Assembly: GCF_026651855.1 (NCBI RefSeq)
Contig: NZ_CP093280.1
Span: 4,132,001-4,196,000 of the forward strand
DNA: 64,000 bases
DNA from: Pseudomonas silvicola
Lineage (GTDB): Bacteria; Pseudomonadota; Gammaproteobacteria; Pseudomonadales; Pseudomonadaceae
Reading direction: 5' to 3'
The notes beneath the pieces are model-generated. The model had not been told where the DNA came from. It saw only the letters and a list, made by a program, of their open reading frames with translations, and searched no databases. Made by a program: the position numbers and the translations under genes. Positions 37,548 through 47,765 of this stretch are shown here, piece after piece (positions within the stretch are counted from its first letter, which is position 1; the number at the start of each line of letters is the position of its first letter).

Positions 37548-39485
37548 ATGAGCACGACACGATTGACCATGGCCCAGGCCCTGGTGCGTTTCCTGGACAA
37601 CCAGTACATCGAAGTGGACGGCGTGCAGAGCAAGTTCGTCGAAGGCGTGTTCACCATTTTCGGCCATGGCAACGTGCTGGGCCTGGGCCAGGCCCTGGAG
37701 CAGGACGGCGGCCAACTGGTGGTGCACCAGGGCCGCAACGAACAGGGCATGGCCCACGCCGCCATCGGCTTCGCCAAGCAGCACCTGCGCCGTAAAATTT
37801 ACGCCTGTACCTCATCGGTGGGGCCGGGCGCGGCGAACATGCTGACGGCGGCGGCTACCGCCACGGCCAACCGTATCCCCCTGCTGTTGCTGCCCGGTGA
37901 CGTGTACGCCAGCCGCCAGCCCGACCCGGTGTTGCAGCAGATCGAACAGTTCCATGACCTGAGCATCAGTACCAACGATGCCTTCAAGGCCGTAAGCAAA
38001 TACTGGGACCGCATCAACCGTCCCGAGCAACTGATCAGCGCTGCCCTGCAGGCCATGCGTGTGCTCACCGACCCGGCCGAGACCGGTGCCGTGACCCTGG
38101 CGCTGCCCCAGGACGTGCAGGCCGAGGCCCATGACTACCCTGACAGTTTCCTGGCCCGGCGGGTGCACCGGGTGGACCGTCGCCCGCCGGTGGACGCCGC
38201 CATCGCCGACGCCGCTGCGTTGCTGGCGGGCAAGCGCAAACCACTGATCATCTGCGGGGGCGGGGTCAAGTACGCCGGCGCAGGGGACACCCTGCAGGCG
38301 TTCGCCGAGCGCTTCGACATTCCCTTCGCCGAAACCCAGGCGGGCAAGGGCACCCTGGTCTCCAGCCACCCGCTGAATGTGGGCGGCATTGGCGAAACCG
38401 GCTGCCTGGCGGCTAACCAGTTGGCCCTTGAGGCCGATCTGATCATCGGCATCGGCACCCGCTACACCGACTTCACCACGTCCTCCAAGTGGTTGTACCA
38501 GAACCCCGAGGTACAGTTCCTCAACCTCAACGTCAATGGCGCCGACGTGCTCAAGCTGGACGCCGTGCAGGTGCTCGCCGATGCCAAGCTGGCCCTGCAG
38601 CAGTTGGCTGAACCCCTGGCACGCCAGGGCTATCGCGCCGGTTGGGGTAACCAGGTGATCGAGGCGCGAGCGCGGTTGCAGGCCGAGGTGGAGCGCGTCT
38701 ACAGCGTGGGTTACCGCAGCCAGGATTTCGTGCCGGAAGTGGTCGATGGCCTGGACCCGGCCGTGCTGCGCGAATTCATTGAACTGACCGGTTCGGCCTT
38801 GACCCAGAGCCAGGTGCTGGGCGTGATCAACCGCGAAATCGAGGCCAGCGCCGTGGTGGTCGCGGCGGCTGGCAGCCTGCCGGGTGACCTGCAACGCGTC
38901 TGGCAGACCCGCAGCGCCAACAGCTACCACGTGGAATACGGCTATTCGTGCATGGGGTATGAAGTGAATGCAGCCCTGGGGGTGAAACTGGCCGAGCCCG
39001 AGCGTGAGGTCTACGCCCTGGTGGGCGACGGTTCGTACCTGATGCTGCATTCGGAGCTGGTCACCTCTATCCAGGAGCGGCGCAAGATCAACGTGCTGCT
39101 GCTGGACAACATGACTTTCGGCTGCATCAACAACCTGCAGATGGGCAACGGCATGGGCAGCTTCGGCACCGAGTTCCGTTACCGCGACCCCGAGACCGGG
39201 CGCCTGGATGGCGGCTTCATCCCGGTGGACTTTGCCATGAGCGCCGCGGCCTACGGTTGCAAGACCTACAAGGTCAGCACCCTGGACCAGCTGCACGCAG
39301 CGCTGATCGATGCCCGCCAGCAGACAGTGTCGACCCTGATCGACATCAAGGTACTGCCCAAGACCATGGTGCACGGTTACCTGTCGTGGTGGCGGGTAGG
39401 CGTCGCGCAGGTCTCCACCAGCGACCGTACTGCCCAGGCGCGGCGCGCGCAGGACCAGCAACTGGCGCGGGCGCGCCAGTACTGA
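37548..39485 (+). CDS. iolD: 3D-(3,5/4)-trihydroxycyclohexane-1,2-dione hydrolase
   Basis: 645 residues, thiamine-diphosphate enzyme. The N-terminal Glu region ([20 protein letters not shown]), central domain, and C-terminal [16 protein letters not shown]...[10 protein letters not shown] ThDP/Mg motif are all present. Opens the ring to give 5-deoxy-glucuronate. AAAAGG precedes the ATG. Confidence 0.95.
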   Translation: MSTTRLTMAQALVRFLDNQYIEVDGVQSKFVEGVFTIFGHGNVLGLGQALEQDGGQLVVHQGRNEQGMAHAAIGFAKQHLRRKIYACTSSVGPGAANMLTAAATATANRIPLLLLPGDVYASRQPDPVLQQIEQFHDLSISTNDAFKAVSKYWDRINRPEQLISAALQAMRVLTDPAETGAVTLALPQDVQAEAHDYPDSFLARRVHRVDRRPPVDAAIADAAALLAGKRKPLIICGGGVKYAGAGDTLQAFAERFDIPFAETQAGKGTLVSSHPLNVGGIGETGCLAANQLALEADLIIGIGTRYTDFTTSSKWLYQNPEVQFLNLNVNGADVLKLDAVQVLADAKLALQQLAEPLARQGYRAGWGNQVIEARARLQAEVERVYSVGYRSQDFVPEVVDGLDPAVLREFIELTGSALTQSQVLGVINREIEASAVVVAAAGSLPGDLQRVWQTRSANSYHVEYGYSCMGYEVNAALGVKLAEPEREVYALVGDGSYLMLHSELVTSIQERRKINVLLLDNMTFGCINNLQMGNGMGSFGTEFRYRDPETGRLDGGFIPVDFAMSAAAYGCKTYKVSTLDQLHAALIDARQQTVSTLIDIKVLPKTMVHGYLSWWRVGVAQVSTSDRTAQARRAQDQQLARARQY

Positions 39486-39507
39486 ACCGCAACAGGAGGA
39501 CCGCAGC

Positions 39508-40542
39508 ATGCGTATAGGACTGGTAGGGTATGGCCGCGGCGGCCGCGTGTTTCACGCGCCACTGCTGGCATCGCTGAGCAGCGCCACCTGGGTGGGGGTG
39601 GTCACCCGGTCGCCGGAGCGGCGGGCGCAACTGGCAGCGGATTATCCCGGCGTCGCGGCGTACGACAACCTGGCTCAACTGGTGGCGGCGGGGGTCGACG
39701 CGGTGGTGATCTCGACCTCGTTGAAGGGCCGCCCTGGCCTGGTGCTCGAAGCGATCGAGCATGGGGTGGCGGTGGTCAGCGACAAGCCGTTCGCAGCCGA
39801 CGCTGAACAGGCGCGGGTGCTGGTGGACGCCGCCGAGCGCCAGGCGGTACCGCTGAGCGTGTACCAGAACCGGCGCTGGGACTCGGATTTTCTCACCGTG
39901 CGCAAGTTGCTGGACACGGGGGTGCTGGGCCGGGTGCAGCGCTTCGAGTCGGCCATGGAGCGTTTTGAACCCGACAGCGTCGGTAACGACAGCGGTGGCG
40001 GCTGGCTGCGCGACCTGGGCAGCCACCTGGTGGACCAGGCGCTGCTGCTGTTCGGCCCGGTCAGCCAGGTGTATGCCGAGCTTGAGCAACACCCCCAGCA
40101 TAGCGTCGACCATGGTTTCTTCGTGTCCTTGACCCACGCCAGCGGGGTGGTCAGCCATTTGTACGGTCATGCTCTGGAAAGTGCACCAAGGCCACGGTTT
40201 CGCGTCAGTGGCGAGCATGGCAGTTACTGTGTCGAGGGCCTCGACGTACAGAGCGAGCAGGCCGAGGCCGGGCTGACCCCAGCCAGCGCCGGCGATAGCT
40301 GGGGCGTGGAGGAGCACCGACGCTGGGGCTGGTTCGAGCAAGGCCAGGACCGGGAGAAAGTACCGTCCGAACGGGGCGACTGGCCGCGGTTCTACCAGCA
40401 GTTGCAAGCCGCCGTCGACCACGGCGCGCCGTTGCCGGTTGACCCCCGCGATGCGGTGCAGGCCCTGGTGGTGCTGGACGCTGCCCGGCGCAGTGCTGCC
40501 CGGCATGAGGTGGTTACGCTGGAAGCTGTAACAAAATTCTAA
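39508..40542 (+). CDS. Gfo/Idh/MocA oxidoreductase, YdgJ/IolW-like (scyllo-inositol dehydrogenase group)
   Basis: 344 residues. Rossmann segment IGLVGYGRGGRVFHAPLLAS, VVSDKPFAAD with the catalytic-site Lys, and SVYQNRRWDSDFLT, which is characteristic of YdgJ/IolW rather than IolG (usual VLCEKP). Likely an NADP-linked scyllo-inositol/inosose dehydrogenase. No second, IolG-type dehydrogenase is visible in the window. AGGAGG precedes the ATG. Confidence 0.85.
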   Translation: MRIGLVGYGRGGRVFHAPLLASLSSATWVGVVTRSPERRAQLAADYPGVAAYDNLAQLVAAGVDAVVISTSLKGRPGLVLEAIEHGVAVVSDKPFAADAEQARVLVDAAERQAVPLSVYQNRRWDSDFLTVRKLLDTGVLGRVQRFESAMERFEPDSVGNDSGGGWLRDLGSHLVDQALLLFGPVSQVYAELEQHPQHSVDHGFFVSLTHASGVVSHLYGHALESAPRPRFRVSGEHGSYCVEGLDVQSEQAEAGLTPASAGDSWGVEEHRRWGWFEQGQDREKVPSERGDWPRFYQQLQAAVDHGAPLPVDPRDAVQALVVLDAARRSAARHEVVTLEAVTKF

Positions 40543-40554
40543 TTTCATTTGATA

Positions 40555-40570
40555 TGGAATTTATTTTCTA
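40555..40570 (+). promoter_or_regulatory. Second candidate IolR site
   Basis: TGGAATTTATTTTCTA; its reverse complement shares GAAAATAAATTCC with the site at 32611-32625. It lies about 95 bp before the importer's first gene, in an AT-rich 120-bp gap, so the importer may have its own inositol-responsive promoter. Confidence 0.6.
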
Positions 40571-40663
40571 CTAGAGTCAATTGCAGGTTCCGACTTTCAC
40601 ATCCACCGCGCATCCGGCGCGGCGGATGAAAAAACCAAGCACAACAATAAAAAGGTGCCGTCG

Positions 40664-41635
40664 ATGAAAACCTCCACCCCGTCAGCCACGCGGCTGCGCT
40701 CCACACGCTCGTCTGCCATCCGCCGCCTATGCCTGGCAATGGCCCTGTCCCTGGCCAGCGGTGCTGCCTTGGCCGACCTCAAGGTCGGTGTGGCCATGTC
40801 GCAATTCGATGACACCTGGTTGACCTACCTGCGCGAAGCCATGGGCGCCAAAGCCAAGTCCTTGCCCGAAGGCGTGTCGCTGCAATTCGAGGATGCCCGC
40901 GGGGACGTGGTCAAGCAGCTCAGCCAGGTTGAAAGCTTCATCAGCCAGAAGGTCGACGCCATCATCGTCAACCCGGTGGACACCGCGGCCACCGGGCGCA
41001 TCACCAAAGAGGCCACCGAGGCTGGCATTCCGCTGGTGTACGTGAACCGCAGTCCGGATGACCCCAACCAGCCCAAGGGCGTGGTGGTGGTGGCCTCCGA
41101 TGACGTCAAGGCCGGCGAAATGCAGGCCCAGTACCTGGCCGACAAGTTGGGCGGCAAGGGCAATGTGGTGATCCTGCTGGGCGACCTGGCCAACAACTCC
41201 ACCCAGAACCGCACCAAGGGCGTGAAGGAAATCCTGGCCAAATACCCCGGCATCAAGATCGACCAGGAGCAGAGTGGTATCTGGTTGCGCCAGAAAGGCA
41301 TGGACCTGGTCAATGACTGGATCACCCAGGGCCGTGAGTTCAACGCCGTGTTCTCCAACAATGACGAAATGGCCATCGGTGCGGCCATGGCGCTCAAACA
41401 GGCCGGTGTCGAGAAGGGCAAAGTGCTGATCGGCGGTGTGGACGGCACGCCCGACGGCCTCAATGCGGTGAAGAAGGGCGATCTGGCCGTTTCGGTGTAT
41501 CAGGACGCCAAGGGCCAGGCGGATGCCTCGGTGGACGCGGCCGTGAAATTGGCGAAAAAGGAAACCGTGGCGCCCCGGCTCATGGTGCCGTTCCAGCTGA
41601 TCACCGCTGAAAATGCCGACCAGTTCAAACACTGA
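40664..41635 (+). CDS. Sugar/inositol ABC transporter substrate-binding protein
   Basis: About 323 residues. Twin-Arg-rich N-region then signal peptide LCLAMALSLASGAALA, and a periplasmic-binding-protein-1 fold (LKVGVAMSQFDDTWLTYLRE, then INPVDTAATGRITKEA-type hinge, IGGVDGTPDGLNAVKKGDL). Similar to IbpA, the inositol-binding protein. AAAGG lies eight bases before ATG 40664. Confidence 0.9.
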   Translation: MKTSTPSATRLRSTRSSAIRRLCLAMALSLASGAALADLKVGVAMSQFDDTWLTYLREAMGAKAKSLPEGVSLQFEDARGDVVKQLSQVESFISQKVDAIIVNPVDTAATGRITKEATEAGIPLVYVNRSPDDPNQPKGVVVVASDDVKAGEMQAQYLADKLGGKGNVVILLGDLANNSTQNRTKGVKEILAKYPGIKIDQEQSGIWLRQKGMDLVNDWITQGREFNAVFSNNDEMAIGAAMALKQAGVEKGKVLIGGVDGTPDGLNAVKKGDLAVSVYQDAKGQADASVDAAVKLAKKETVAPRLMVPFQLITAENADQFKH

Positions 41636-41662
41636 TTGCCGCTCGCCCTGGAGTGCTCCCCG

Positions 41663-43219
41663 ATGCTTGCCTATGCCAATGACCCTGTTGAACATGAATG
41701 CTTGCTGGAAGTGGCCGGCGTGACCAAGCGCTTCCCCGGCGTGACCGCCCTGGACAACGTTCGCCTCAGTGTGCACCGCGGTGAAGTGCTGGCCCTGATG
41801 GGCGAGAACGGCGCGGGCAAGTCGACGCTGATGAAAATCATCGCCGGCATCCACCAGCCCGACAGCGGTGAGCTGCGCCTGCGTGGCCAGGCCGTGACCC
41901 TGGACAACCCCCTCGCGGCCTTGAAGTCCGGGATCGCCATGATTCACCAGGAACTCAACCTGATGCCGCACATGAGCATCGCCGAGAACATCTGGATAGG
42001 CCGCGAGCCGCTGACCCCATGGCACACGGTCGACCACGGTGCCATGCACCGGGCCACCACGCAGCTGCTCACCCGGCTGCGCATCGACCTGACGCCGGAT
42101 GATCTGGTGGGCGAACTGAGCATCGCCGCGCGGCAGATGGTGGAGATCGCCAAGGCGGTCAGCTACGACTCCGAGATCCTGATCATGGATGAACCCACCT
42201 CGGCCATTACCGAAAAGGAAGTGGCGCACCTGTTCTCCATCATCCGCGACCTCAAGGCCCAGGGCAAAGCCATCGTCTATATCACCCACAAGATGGACGA
42301 GGTGTTCACCATCGCCGATCAGGTAGCGGTGTTCCGCGATGGCTGCTTCATTGGCCAGTACCCCGCAGGCACCCTCAATGGCGACACCCTGATCACGCTG
42401 ATGGTCGGGCGCGAGCTGACCCAGTTGTTTCCGCAACGTACCCAGCCCTTGGGCGAAGTGCGCCTGGCAGCGCGCAACCTGGGCCTCAAGGGGGTGTTCG
42501 AAGGCGTCTCCTTTGAGCTGAGGGCTGGCGAGGTGCTCGGCATCGCCGGGCTGATGGGGGCAGGGCGCACCAACATCGCCGAAACCCTGTTCGGCATCAC
42601 CCCGGCCACCGAAGGCGAGATGTTCGTCGACGGCAAGCCGGTGCGCATGACCGACCCGGGCCAGGCCATCCACCTGGGCCTGGCGCTGCTGACCGAAGAC
42701 CGCAAGCTGACCGGTCTGTTTTCGTGCCTGTCGGTGCTGGAGAACATGGAGGTGGCGGTGTTGCCGCACTACGTGGGCCACGGCTTTGTGCACCAGAAGG
42801 CCCTGCGTCTGCTGTGCGATGACATGTGCAAGCGTTTGCGGGTCAAGACCCCGTCCCTGGACCAGTGCATCGACAGCCTATCGGGCGGCAACCAGCAGAA
42901 GGCCTTGCTGGCGCGCTGGCTGATGACCCAGCCCCGGGTGTTGATCCTCGACGAGCCTACCCGGGGCGTCGACGTCGGTGCCAAGGCGGAAATCTACCGC
43001 CTGATCGCCAACCTGGCCGACGAGGGCCTGGCAGTGATCATGATTTCGTCCGAATTGCCGGAAGTGCTGGGCATGAGTGACCGCATCCTGGTCATGCATG
43101 AAGGGCACATGACCGGCACCCTGGACCGCGCCGACGCGACCCAGGAACGCATCATGCACCTGGCCTCGGGCGTCGCGACCAGCACGCTGGAAACCGCCGC
43201 GCCCGCGTACCCACAATAA
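41663..43219 (+). CDS. Sugar/inositol ABC transporter ATP-binding protein
   Basis: About 518 residues, two ATPase domains as usual for CUT2 transporters. First: Walker [10 protein letters not shown], Walker [10 protein letters not shown]. Second: degenerate GLMGAGRTN, complete signature [15 protein letters not shown] and [13 protein letters not shown]. Similar to IatA of Caulobacter. Start at ATG 41663 has GGAG before it. Confidence 0.93.
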   Translation: MLAYANDPVEHECLLEVAGVTKRFPGVTALDNVRLSVHRGEVLALMGENGAGKSTLMKIIAGIHQPDSGELRLRGQAVTLDNPLAALKSGIAMIHQELNLMPHMSIAENIWIGREPLTPWHTVDHGAMHRATTQLLTRLRIDLTPDDLVGELSIAARQMVEIAKAVSYDSEILIMDEPTSAITEKEVAHLFSIIRDLKAQGKAIVYITHKMDEVFTIADQVAVFRDGCFIGQYPAGTLNGDTLITLMVGRELTQLFPQRTQPLGEVRLAARNLGLKGVFEGVSFELRAGEVLGIAGLMGAGRTNIAETLFGITPATEGEMFVDGKPVRMTDPGQAIHLGLALLTEDRKLTGLFSCLSVLENMEVAVLPHYVGHGFVHQKALRLLCDDMCKRLRVKTPSLDQCIDSLSGGNQQKALLARWLMTQPRVLILDEPTRGVDVGAKAEIYRLIANLADEGLAVIMISSELPEVLGMSDRILVMHEGHMTGTLDRADATQERIMHLASGVATSTLETAAPAYPQ

Positions 43220-43230
43220 GGAACCAGACC

Positions 43231-44256
43231 ATGACCACCCTGACTGACAACAAACCTGTCGCCGCGCCACCCAGCCGCTCCCGGCGGCGCATGCCCACCG
43301 AACTGAGCATTCTGCTGGTGCTGATCGGCATCGGCCTGGTGTTCGAGGTATTTGGCTGGATCGTGCGGGACCAGAGTTTTCTGATGAACTCCCAGCGCCT
43401 GGTGCTGATGATCCTGCAGGTGTCGATCATCGGCCTGATCGCCATTGGCGTCACCCAGGTGATCATCACCACCGGTATCGACCTGTCTTCAGGCTCGGTG
43501 CTGGCCATGTCGGCCATGGTCGCCGCCAGCCTGGCGCAAAGCTCGGACTATGCCCGCGCGGTGTTCCCGCACCTCACCGACCTGCCCGTGTGGGCACCGG
43601 TGCTGGCGGGATTGGGCGTGGGCCTGCTGGCGGGGGCCATCAACGGCAGCATCATCGCCCTGACGGGCATCCCGCCCTTCATCGCCACCCTCGGCATGAT
43701 GGTGTCGGCCCGCGGGCTGGCCCGCCTGTACACCGAAGGGCAGCCCATCAGCATGCTGTCGGACAGCTACACGGCCATTGGCCGCGGGGCGATGCCGGTG
43801 ATCATCTTCCTGGTGGTGGCGGTGATCTTCCACATTGCCCTGCGCTATACCCGCTATGGCAAGTACACCTACGCCATCGGCGGCAACATGCAGGCAGCGC
43901 GTACCAGTGGCATCAACGTCAAGCGCCACCTGGTCATCGTCTACAGCATCGCCGGCCTGCTGGCGGGCCTGGCCGGGGTGGTGGCCTCGGCACGGGCCGC
44001 CACCGGCCAGGCCGGTATGGGCATGTCCTACGAGCTGGACGCCATCGCCGCGGCCGTGATCGGCGGCACCAGCCTGGTGGGCGGGGTAGGGCGCATCAGC
44101 GGCACGGTCATCGGTGCGCTGATTCTCGGCGTGATGGCATCCGGCTTTACCTTCGTGGGGGTCGACGCCTACGTTCAGGACATCATCAAAGGGCTGATCA
44201 TCGTGGTGGCCGTGATCATCGACCAGTATCGCAGCAAGCGCTTGTTGAAGCGCTGA
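43231..44256 (+). CDS. Sugar/inositol ABC transporter permease
   Basis: 341 residues, about nine helices, CUT2 family. GVTQVIITTGIDLSSGSVLAMS and the late AIAAAVIGGTSLVGGVGRISGT loop (EAA-like) are characteristic. Partner of the two preceding genes; IatP-like. AAGGA precedes the ATG and the operon ends at the terminator 17 bp later. Confidence 0.93.
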   Translation: MTTLTDNKPVAAPPSRSRRRMPTELSILLVLIGIGLVFEVFGWIVRDQSFLMNSQRLVLMILQVSIIGLIAIGVTQVIITTGIDLSSGSVLAMSAMVAASLAQSSDYARAVFPHLTDLPVWAPVLAGLGVGLLAGAINGSIIALTGIPPFIATLGMMVSARGLARLYTEGQPISMLSDSYTAIGRGAMPVIIFLVVAVIFHIALRYTRYGKYTYAIGGNMQAARTSGINVKRHLVIVYSIAGLLAGLAGVVASARAATGQAGMGMSYELDAIAAAVIGGTSLVGGVGRISGTVIGALILGVMASGFTFVGVDAYVQDIIKGLIIVVAVIIDQYRSKRLLKR

Positions 44257-44273
44257 CGGGGTTGCGATTTTTT

Positions 44274-44314
44274 GCCCGCGCGGCGCCGTTTTCGGCGCCC
44301 CGCGGGCTTTTTTG
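44274..44314 (+). terminator. Rho-independent terminator of the inositol importer
   Basis: GCCCGCGCGGCGCCG pairs with CGGCGCCCCGCGGGC around a T-rich loop, followed by six T. From here to 44593 no gene was seen. Confidence 0.9.
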
Positions 44315-44593
44315 CTTTTTGCTGCGTTTAGTCCGAAGATGGCCGCCTGTTGGCGGCATTTTATTCGGCTACGCCAGCCCTGGGCCGGTGCGACGCCGGT
44401 GCCATTGCGCAAAGATGCAGGTTATTGGTCAAATCTGCCTTCAATTCAGTTGCTGCGCGCGAAAACCCGCCTTAGACTGCCGCCCCTCATAAATTGAGTG
44501 CCGGTTGGCGCTTGAAGAATTCCGTGGGGTCGGACCGGGTCCGGCAGCACATTTTGATTCGCCTTAATGCACGTATTTTTTATAGAGAAATCA

Positions 44594-44998
44594 ATGACAA
44601 AGGAAAAGTTGCTGGCCATGCCGGCCGATGACTACATGAACGCCGAGCAGCTGGCATTTTTCACCGAGCTGCTGCAGGCGCTCAAGGTCGAGACGCACGA
44701 GCGTATCGAGCAGAGCCGCATCGCCATCGAGAGCCTGGACACCCCGGCTGACCCGGCTGACGCTGCTTCCGTCGAAGAAGAGCGCCACTGGCTGGTCAAC
44801 GTCATCGACCGCGACCAACGTTCGCTGCCACAACTGGAACAGGCCCTGGGCCGCATCGCCGACGAAAGCTTCGGCTGGTGCGACGACAGCGGCGAGCCGA
44901 TCGGCCTCAAGCGCCTGCTGATCAGCCCGACCACCAAATATTGCATCGAGGCCCAAGAGCGCCACGAGCAGATCGACAAGCACCAGCGCCAGGCCTGA
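44594..44998 (+). CDS. dksA2: TraR/DksA-family protein, zinc-independent DksA2-like
   Basis: 134 residues, the length of P. aeruginosa DksA2. A coiled-coil hairpin is followed by a degenerate finger: Cys-x2-Ser, 17 residues, Cys-x2-Ala, where DksA has four Cys. DksA2 has the same reduction and works with ppGpp on RNA polymerase when zinc is scarce. ATG 44594 was chosen over 44567 for its fit to the family. No Zur box was seen in the upstream region, unlike P. aeruginosa dksA2. Confidence 0.82.
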   Translation: MTKEKLLAMPADDYMNAEQLAFFTELLQALKVETHERIEQSRIAIESLDTPADPADAASVEEERHWLVNVIDRDQRSLPQLEQALGRIADESFGWCDDSGEPIGLKRLLISPTTKYCIEAQERHEQIDKHQRQA

Positions 44999-45029
44999 TG
45001 CGTCGCAGGGGCGCGAGCCCCGCTGACCA

Positions 45030-45062
45030 GTAGCAGCGGACCTGGCTGCGTCAGCAGTACAC
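45030..45062. repeat. GTAGCAGCGGACC-family repeat (copy 1)
   Basis: GTAGCAGCGGACCTGG, a GCGTC and a GCAGTA segment follow. The same sequence recurs at 50354 and 56708, always between genes. Confidence 0.6.
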
Positions 45063-45204
45063 GCGATGTGCCGGACGAAAGGCGGCGCCCGGCACTCAGC
45101 CACACCGCGTTCCAGGTCGGCGTGGAGCGAGCGGTAGTGGCCAATTGCCTTGTTGTGGCGTTTAATGACGTCAGAACAATGACAATGCCCACGAGGTGCT
45201 TGAA

Positions 45205-46806
45205 ATGATGAGAGACGGATCTCTGCTCGGCGCTGCCCGGCCATCGGCCGTGCGCCGCCCCCACTTCTGGTTGCCTGCCCTGCAAAGCCTGGCCTTGCTG
45301 GGCCTGCTGACCGCCATGGCGTTCGCCAGCCTGTCCTTCTACCTGGCTGCTCCCCTGGCGTTGTTGTGCCTGTGGCTACCGCGCCTGGGGCAGCCTGCGC
45401 CCGCGGCGACGGTGCTCGATACGGCGCCGCCCCTCGCGGACCTGACCCGTGATTTGTCCCGCACTACCAGCCACAACGCCTTGTCCGCCGCGGGGGTGGC
45501 ATTTTCCGTGCGGCAGTTGGCGGCGCGCGTGCAGTCACAGCTTGGCGCGGCCGCGCAGGTCGTCAGCAGCGCCGAGGTCATGATCGGCACCGAACAGGTC
45601 ACCTCCCAGCTCAGCGAGCAAGCCCTGGCCGCCGCCGGCGAGGTCCATCGCCATGGCGTGGCGGGCCGCGAGGTGCTGGCCGTGTCCATCGCCCGCATGC
45701 ACCAGCTCAGCGAGCGAGCCACGGCCAGCCGCGAACTGGTCGAGGCGCTGAGCCAGCGTAGCGAAGATATCCAGCGGGTCACGGCGGTCATTCAGTCCAT
45801 CGCCAGCCAGACCAACCTGCTGGCCCTCAACGCGGCCATCGAGGCGGCCCGTGCCGGCGAGTACGGGCGCGGCTTCGCCGTGGTCGCCGATGAAGTGCGC
45901 GGCCTGGCCGGGCGCACCGCGACTGCCACGCAAGAGGTGGGGCAGATGGTGGCCGACATTCAGTTGCGCACGGCCCAGGTGGTGGAGCAGATCCGCCAGT
46001 TGTCCAGCGACCTGGGCGAAGGGGTGGTGCAGGTGGAGCATACCGGCGGGCAGTTGAAGACCATCGCGGCCCTGGCGGCGGGGGTTGAAAGCCAGGTGGG
46101 CGAAATCGCCCGGGGCGCCCGGACCAACCGCGAGCAACTGGCCAGCCTGTTCCAGGCGGTGGAGCAGATGCGCGGCGACCTGGCCGTCAGCGACAGCCAG
46201 ACCCAGCACCTCGCCAAGGCCGCGATGCAGATGGAGGCCCAGGCCGAAAGCATCAGCGAGCGCTTGGCCGAAGTCGGGCTGGACGACTACCACCAGCGCA
46301 TCTACGACCTGGCCCGCGAAGGCGCCGCGCAGATCGCGGGACAGTTCGAGCAGGACGTCGACAGCGGCCGTATCAGCCTGGACGATCTGTTCGACCGCCA
46401 CTACCTTCCCATCGCCAATACGCACCCGACCAAATTCCACACCCGTTTCGACCGGTACACCGACCAGGTGCTGCCGCCGATTCAGGAACCCCTGCTGCAG
46501 CGCCACGAAGGCCTGGTGTTCGCCATTGCCTGCACGCCCCAAGGCTATGTGCCTACCCATAACCAGGCGTTCAACCAGCCTCTGACCGGCGATGCGGCCC
46601 AGGACACCCTGCGCAACCGTAGCAAGCGCAGGTTCGACGACCGTACCGGCGCCCGCTGCGGCAGCCATGAGCAGGCGGTGCTGCTGCAAACCTACACGCG
46701 CGATACCGGGGAGCTCATGCACGATCTGTCGGTGCCGATACACATCAAGGGGCGGCACTGGGGCGGGTTTCGGCTGGGATACACACCGCAAAACGCTCGA
46801 GGTTAA
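45205..46806 (+). CDS. Chemoreceptor with a C-terminal module after the signalling domain
   Basis: About 533 residues. Two N-terminal hydrophobic helices ([20 protein letters not shown] then [17 protein letters not shown]) with almost no periplasmic part, then a methyl-accepting signalling domain centred on [23 protein letters not shown] near 200-225. About 160 residues follow it, including a module with [38 protein letters not shown] and [14 protein letters not shown]. That region resembles a Cache-like or small-molecule-sensing fold but I cannot name it. ATG 45205 has GAGG eight bases before it. Confidence 0.85.
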   Translation: MMRDGSLLGAARPSAVRRPHFWLPALQSLALLGLLTAMAFASLSFYLAAPLALLCLWLPRLGQPAPAATVLDTAPPLADLTRDLSRTTSHNALSAAGVAFSVRQLAARVQSQLGAAAQVVSSAEVMIGTEQVTSQLSEQALAAAGEVHRHGVAGREVLAVSIARMHQLSERATASRELVEALSQRSEDIQRVTAVIQSIASQTNLLALNAAIEAARAGEYGRGFAVVADEVRGLAGRTATATQEVGQMVADIQLRTAQVVEQIRQLSSDLGEGVVQVEHTGGQLKTIAALAAGVESQVGEIARGARTNREQLASLFQAVEQMRGDLAVSDSQTQHLAKAAMQMEAQAESISERLAEVGLDDYHQRIYDLAREGAAQIAGQFEQDVDSGRISLDDLFDRHYLPIANTHPTKFHTRFDRYTDQVLPPIQEPLLQRHEGLVFAIACTPQGYVPTHNQAFNQPLTGDAAQDTLRNRSKRRFDDRTGARCGSHEQAVLLQTYTRDTGELMHDLSVPIHIKGRHWGGFRLGYTPQNARG

Positions 46807-46924
46807 CCCGCCTTTGTTACCGTTTCTGTAACGAAGCTATACCAGAGTTCACTGTTTCTTCATCGCCGAAGGCACTATGATAGCTATATTGTTAGCTAGC
46901 TAATGAAATCTCGGGAGGGAAATC

Positions 46925-47140
46925 ATGCAAAGCAAAGTTGATGTGGCCGTCATGATCGGCAGCGGTGTGCCTTCCGGCCTTCAGGCCGTGGGCAAACGTG
47001 TGTGCTGGGTAGTGCTGGTCAACGGCGAGCGGCGCGGCACTGCCTTTGCGAGCCGCGCCGAAGCGCTGGAGTGCCGCGACGCCTGGGTCGCGCAACTGGC
47101 CGTCGACCCTGGCCTGTTGCCGGCCCGTCAGGCCTGCTGA
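46925..47140 (+). CDS. Hypothetical protein, 71 residues
   Basis: Begins MQSKVDVAVMIGSGVPSG; one compact alpha/beta domain (GKRVCWVVLVNGERRGTAFA, then SRAEALECRDAWVAQLA). Not recognised. A strong GGGAGGGA ribosome site and an AT-rich upstream stretch with repeated TAGCTA support expression. Its end overlaps the convergent DUF2789 gene by 13 bp. Confidence 0.65.
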   Translation: MQSKVDVAVMIGSGVPSGLQAVGKRVCWVVLVNGERRGTAFASRAEALECRDAWVAQLAVDPGLLPARQAC

Positions 47141-47367
47141 TGCAGGCGCTGGTTCAATTCGTCGATGGGAATGGCCCAGTCGCCCCCATCGGCGCGTAGC
47201 TCTTCTTTCAGAAATTGCGCCTGACGTTCTTCCCAGAACGGGGCATCGATCAGTTTGACGTCCGCTGGCAAAGGGTGAGCAGCGATGAAACGGTCGATGC
47301 TGTCAGGGTCGCTGTCCAGCCCCAGTTGTGCGAACAGGGTGCCCAGATTGGTTTGTTCGGTTTCCAT
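47128..47367 (-). CDS. DUF2789-family protein
   Basis: 79 residues. TNLGTLFAQLGLDSDPDSID, FIAAHPLPADV, DAPFWEERQAQFLKEELRAD fit DUF2789. Function unknown. ATG 47367 has GGAG seven bases before it; the longer frame to 47631 is not supported. Confidence 0.8.
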   Translation of the reverse strand: METEQTNLGTLFAQLGLDSDPDSIDRFIAAHPLPADVKLIDAPFWEERQAQFLKEELRADGGDWAIPIDELNQRLHQQA

Positions 47368-47765
47368 GTCATCTCCAAGGCAGGGGAAGCCTGCCGGTGC
47401 GTGGCTGAATATGCGCCTGTCTAGGCTATGAAAAGTTTCATGCAAAAGAGTTCGATCCAACCCTAAACCTTGTGCCAGAGCGGCCGACACCGTGGTCTTC
47501 AATCTGAAACCTATTCGCACCATCACCTGCCTCAGGTGCAGAACTGGCCCCCCGCGGCCCCTGCCGCCGAGCACAAGCCGCGGGTGTAGGTAAGCCCGGG
47601 CCCCGACGCCCTTATCAAGCAGTTGGCGCAAAGCTCGCTGCAGGAAGCGCTGCAGCGCAAGCTGATTTGATGGGGTATGGCGCCGGTCCTGTCAGGGGCG
47701 TGTAGTCACGCTTTTCCTGCAGGCGCTGGCTTGGCAGCCAGCGCCTGCCAGGGCGACCGAGCCCC
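47368..47765. other. Gene-poor stretch with coding-like tails and a strong hairpin
   Basis: 398 bp. GCAGGCGCTGGCT and AGCCAGCGCCTGC (47719-47748) form a 13-bp stem with a four-base loop but no T run. Two short tails end in stops: one reads LPQVQNWPPAAPAAEHKPRV, another KQLAQSSLQEALQRKLI. They may be relics of lost genes. No complete gene seen. Confidence 0.4.

Noticed and set aside
44500-44593. Zur box before the DksA2-like gene
   Set aside because: No GTTATA..TATAAC-like inverted repeat is visible there.
47719-47748. Rho-independent terminator for the 47766 gene
   Set aside because: The stem is strong but no T run follows on either strand, so it is listed only as a hairpin.
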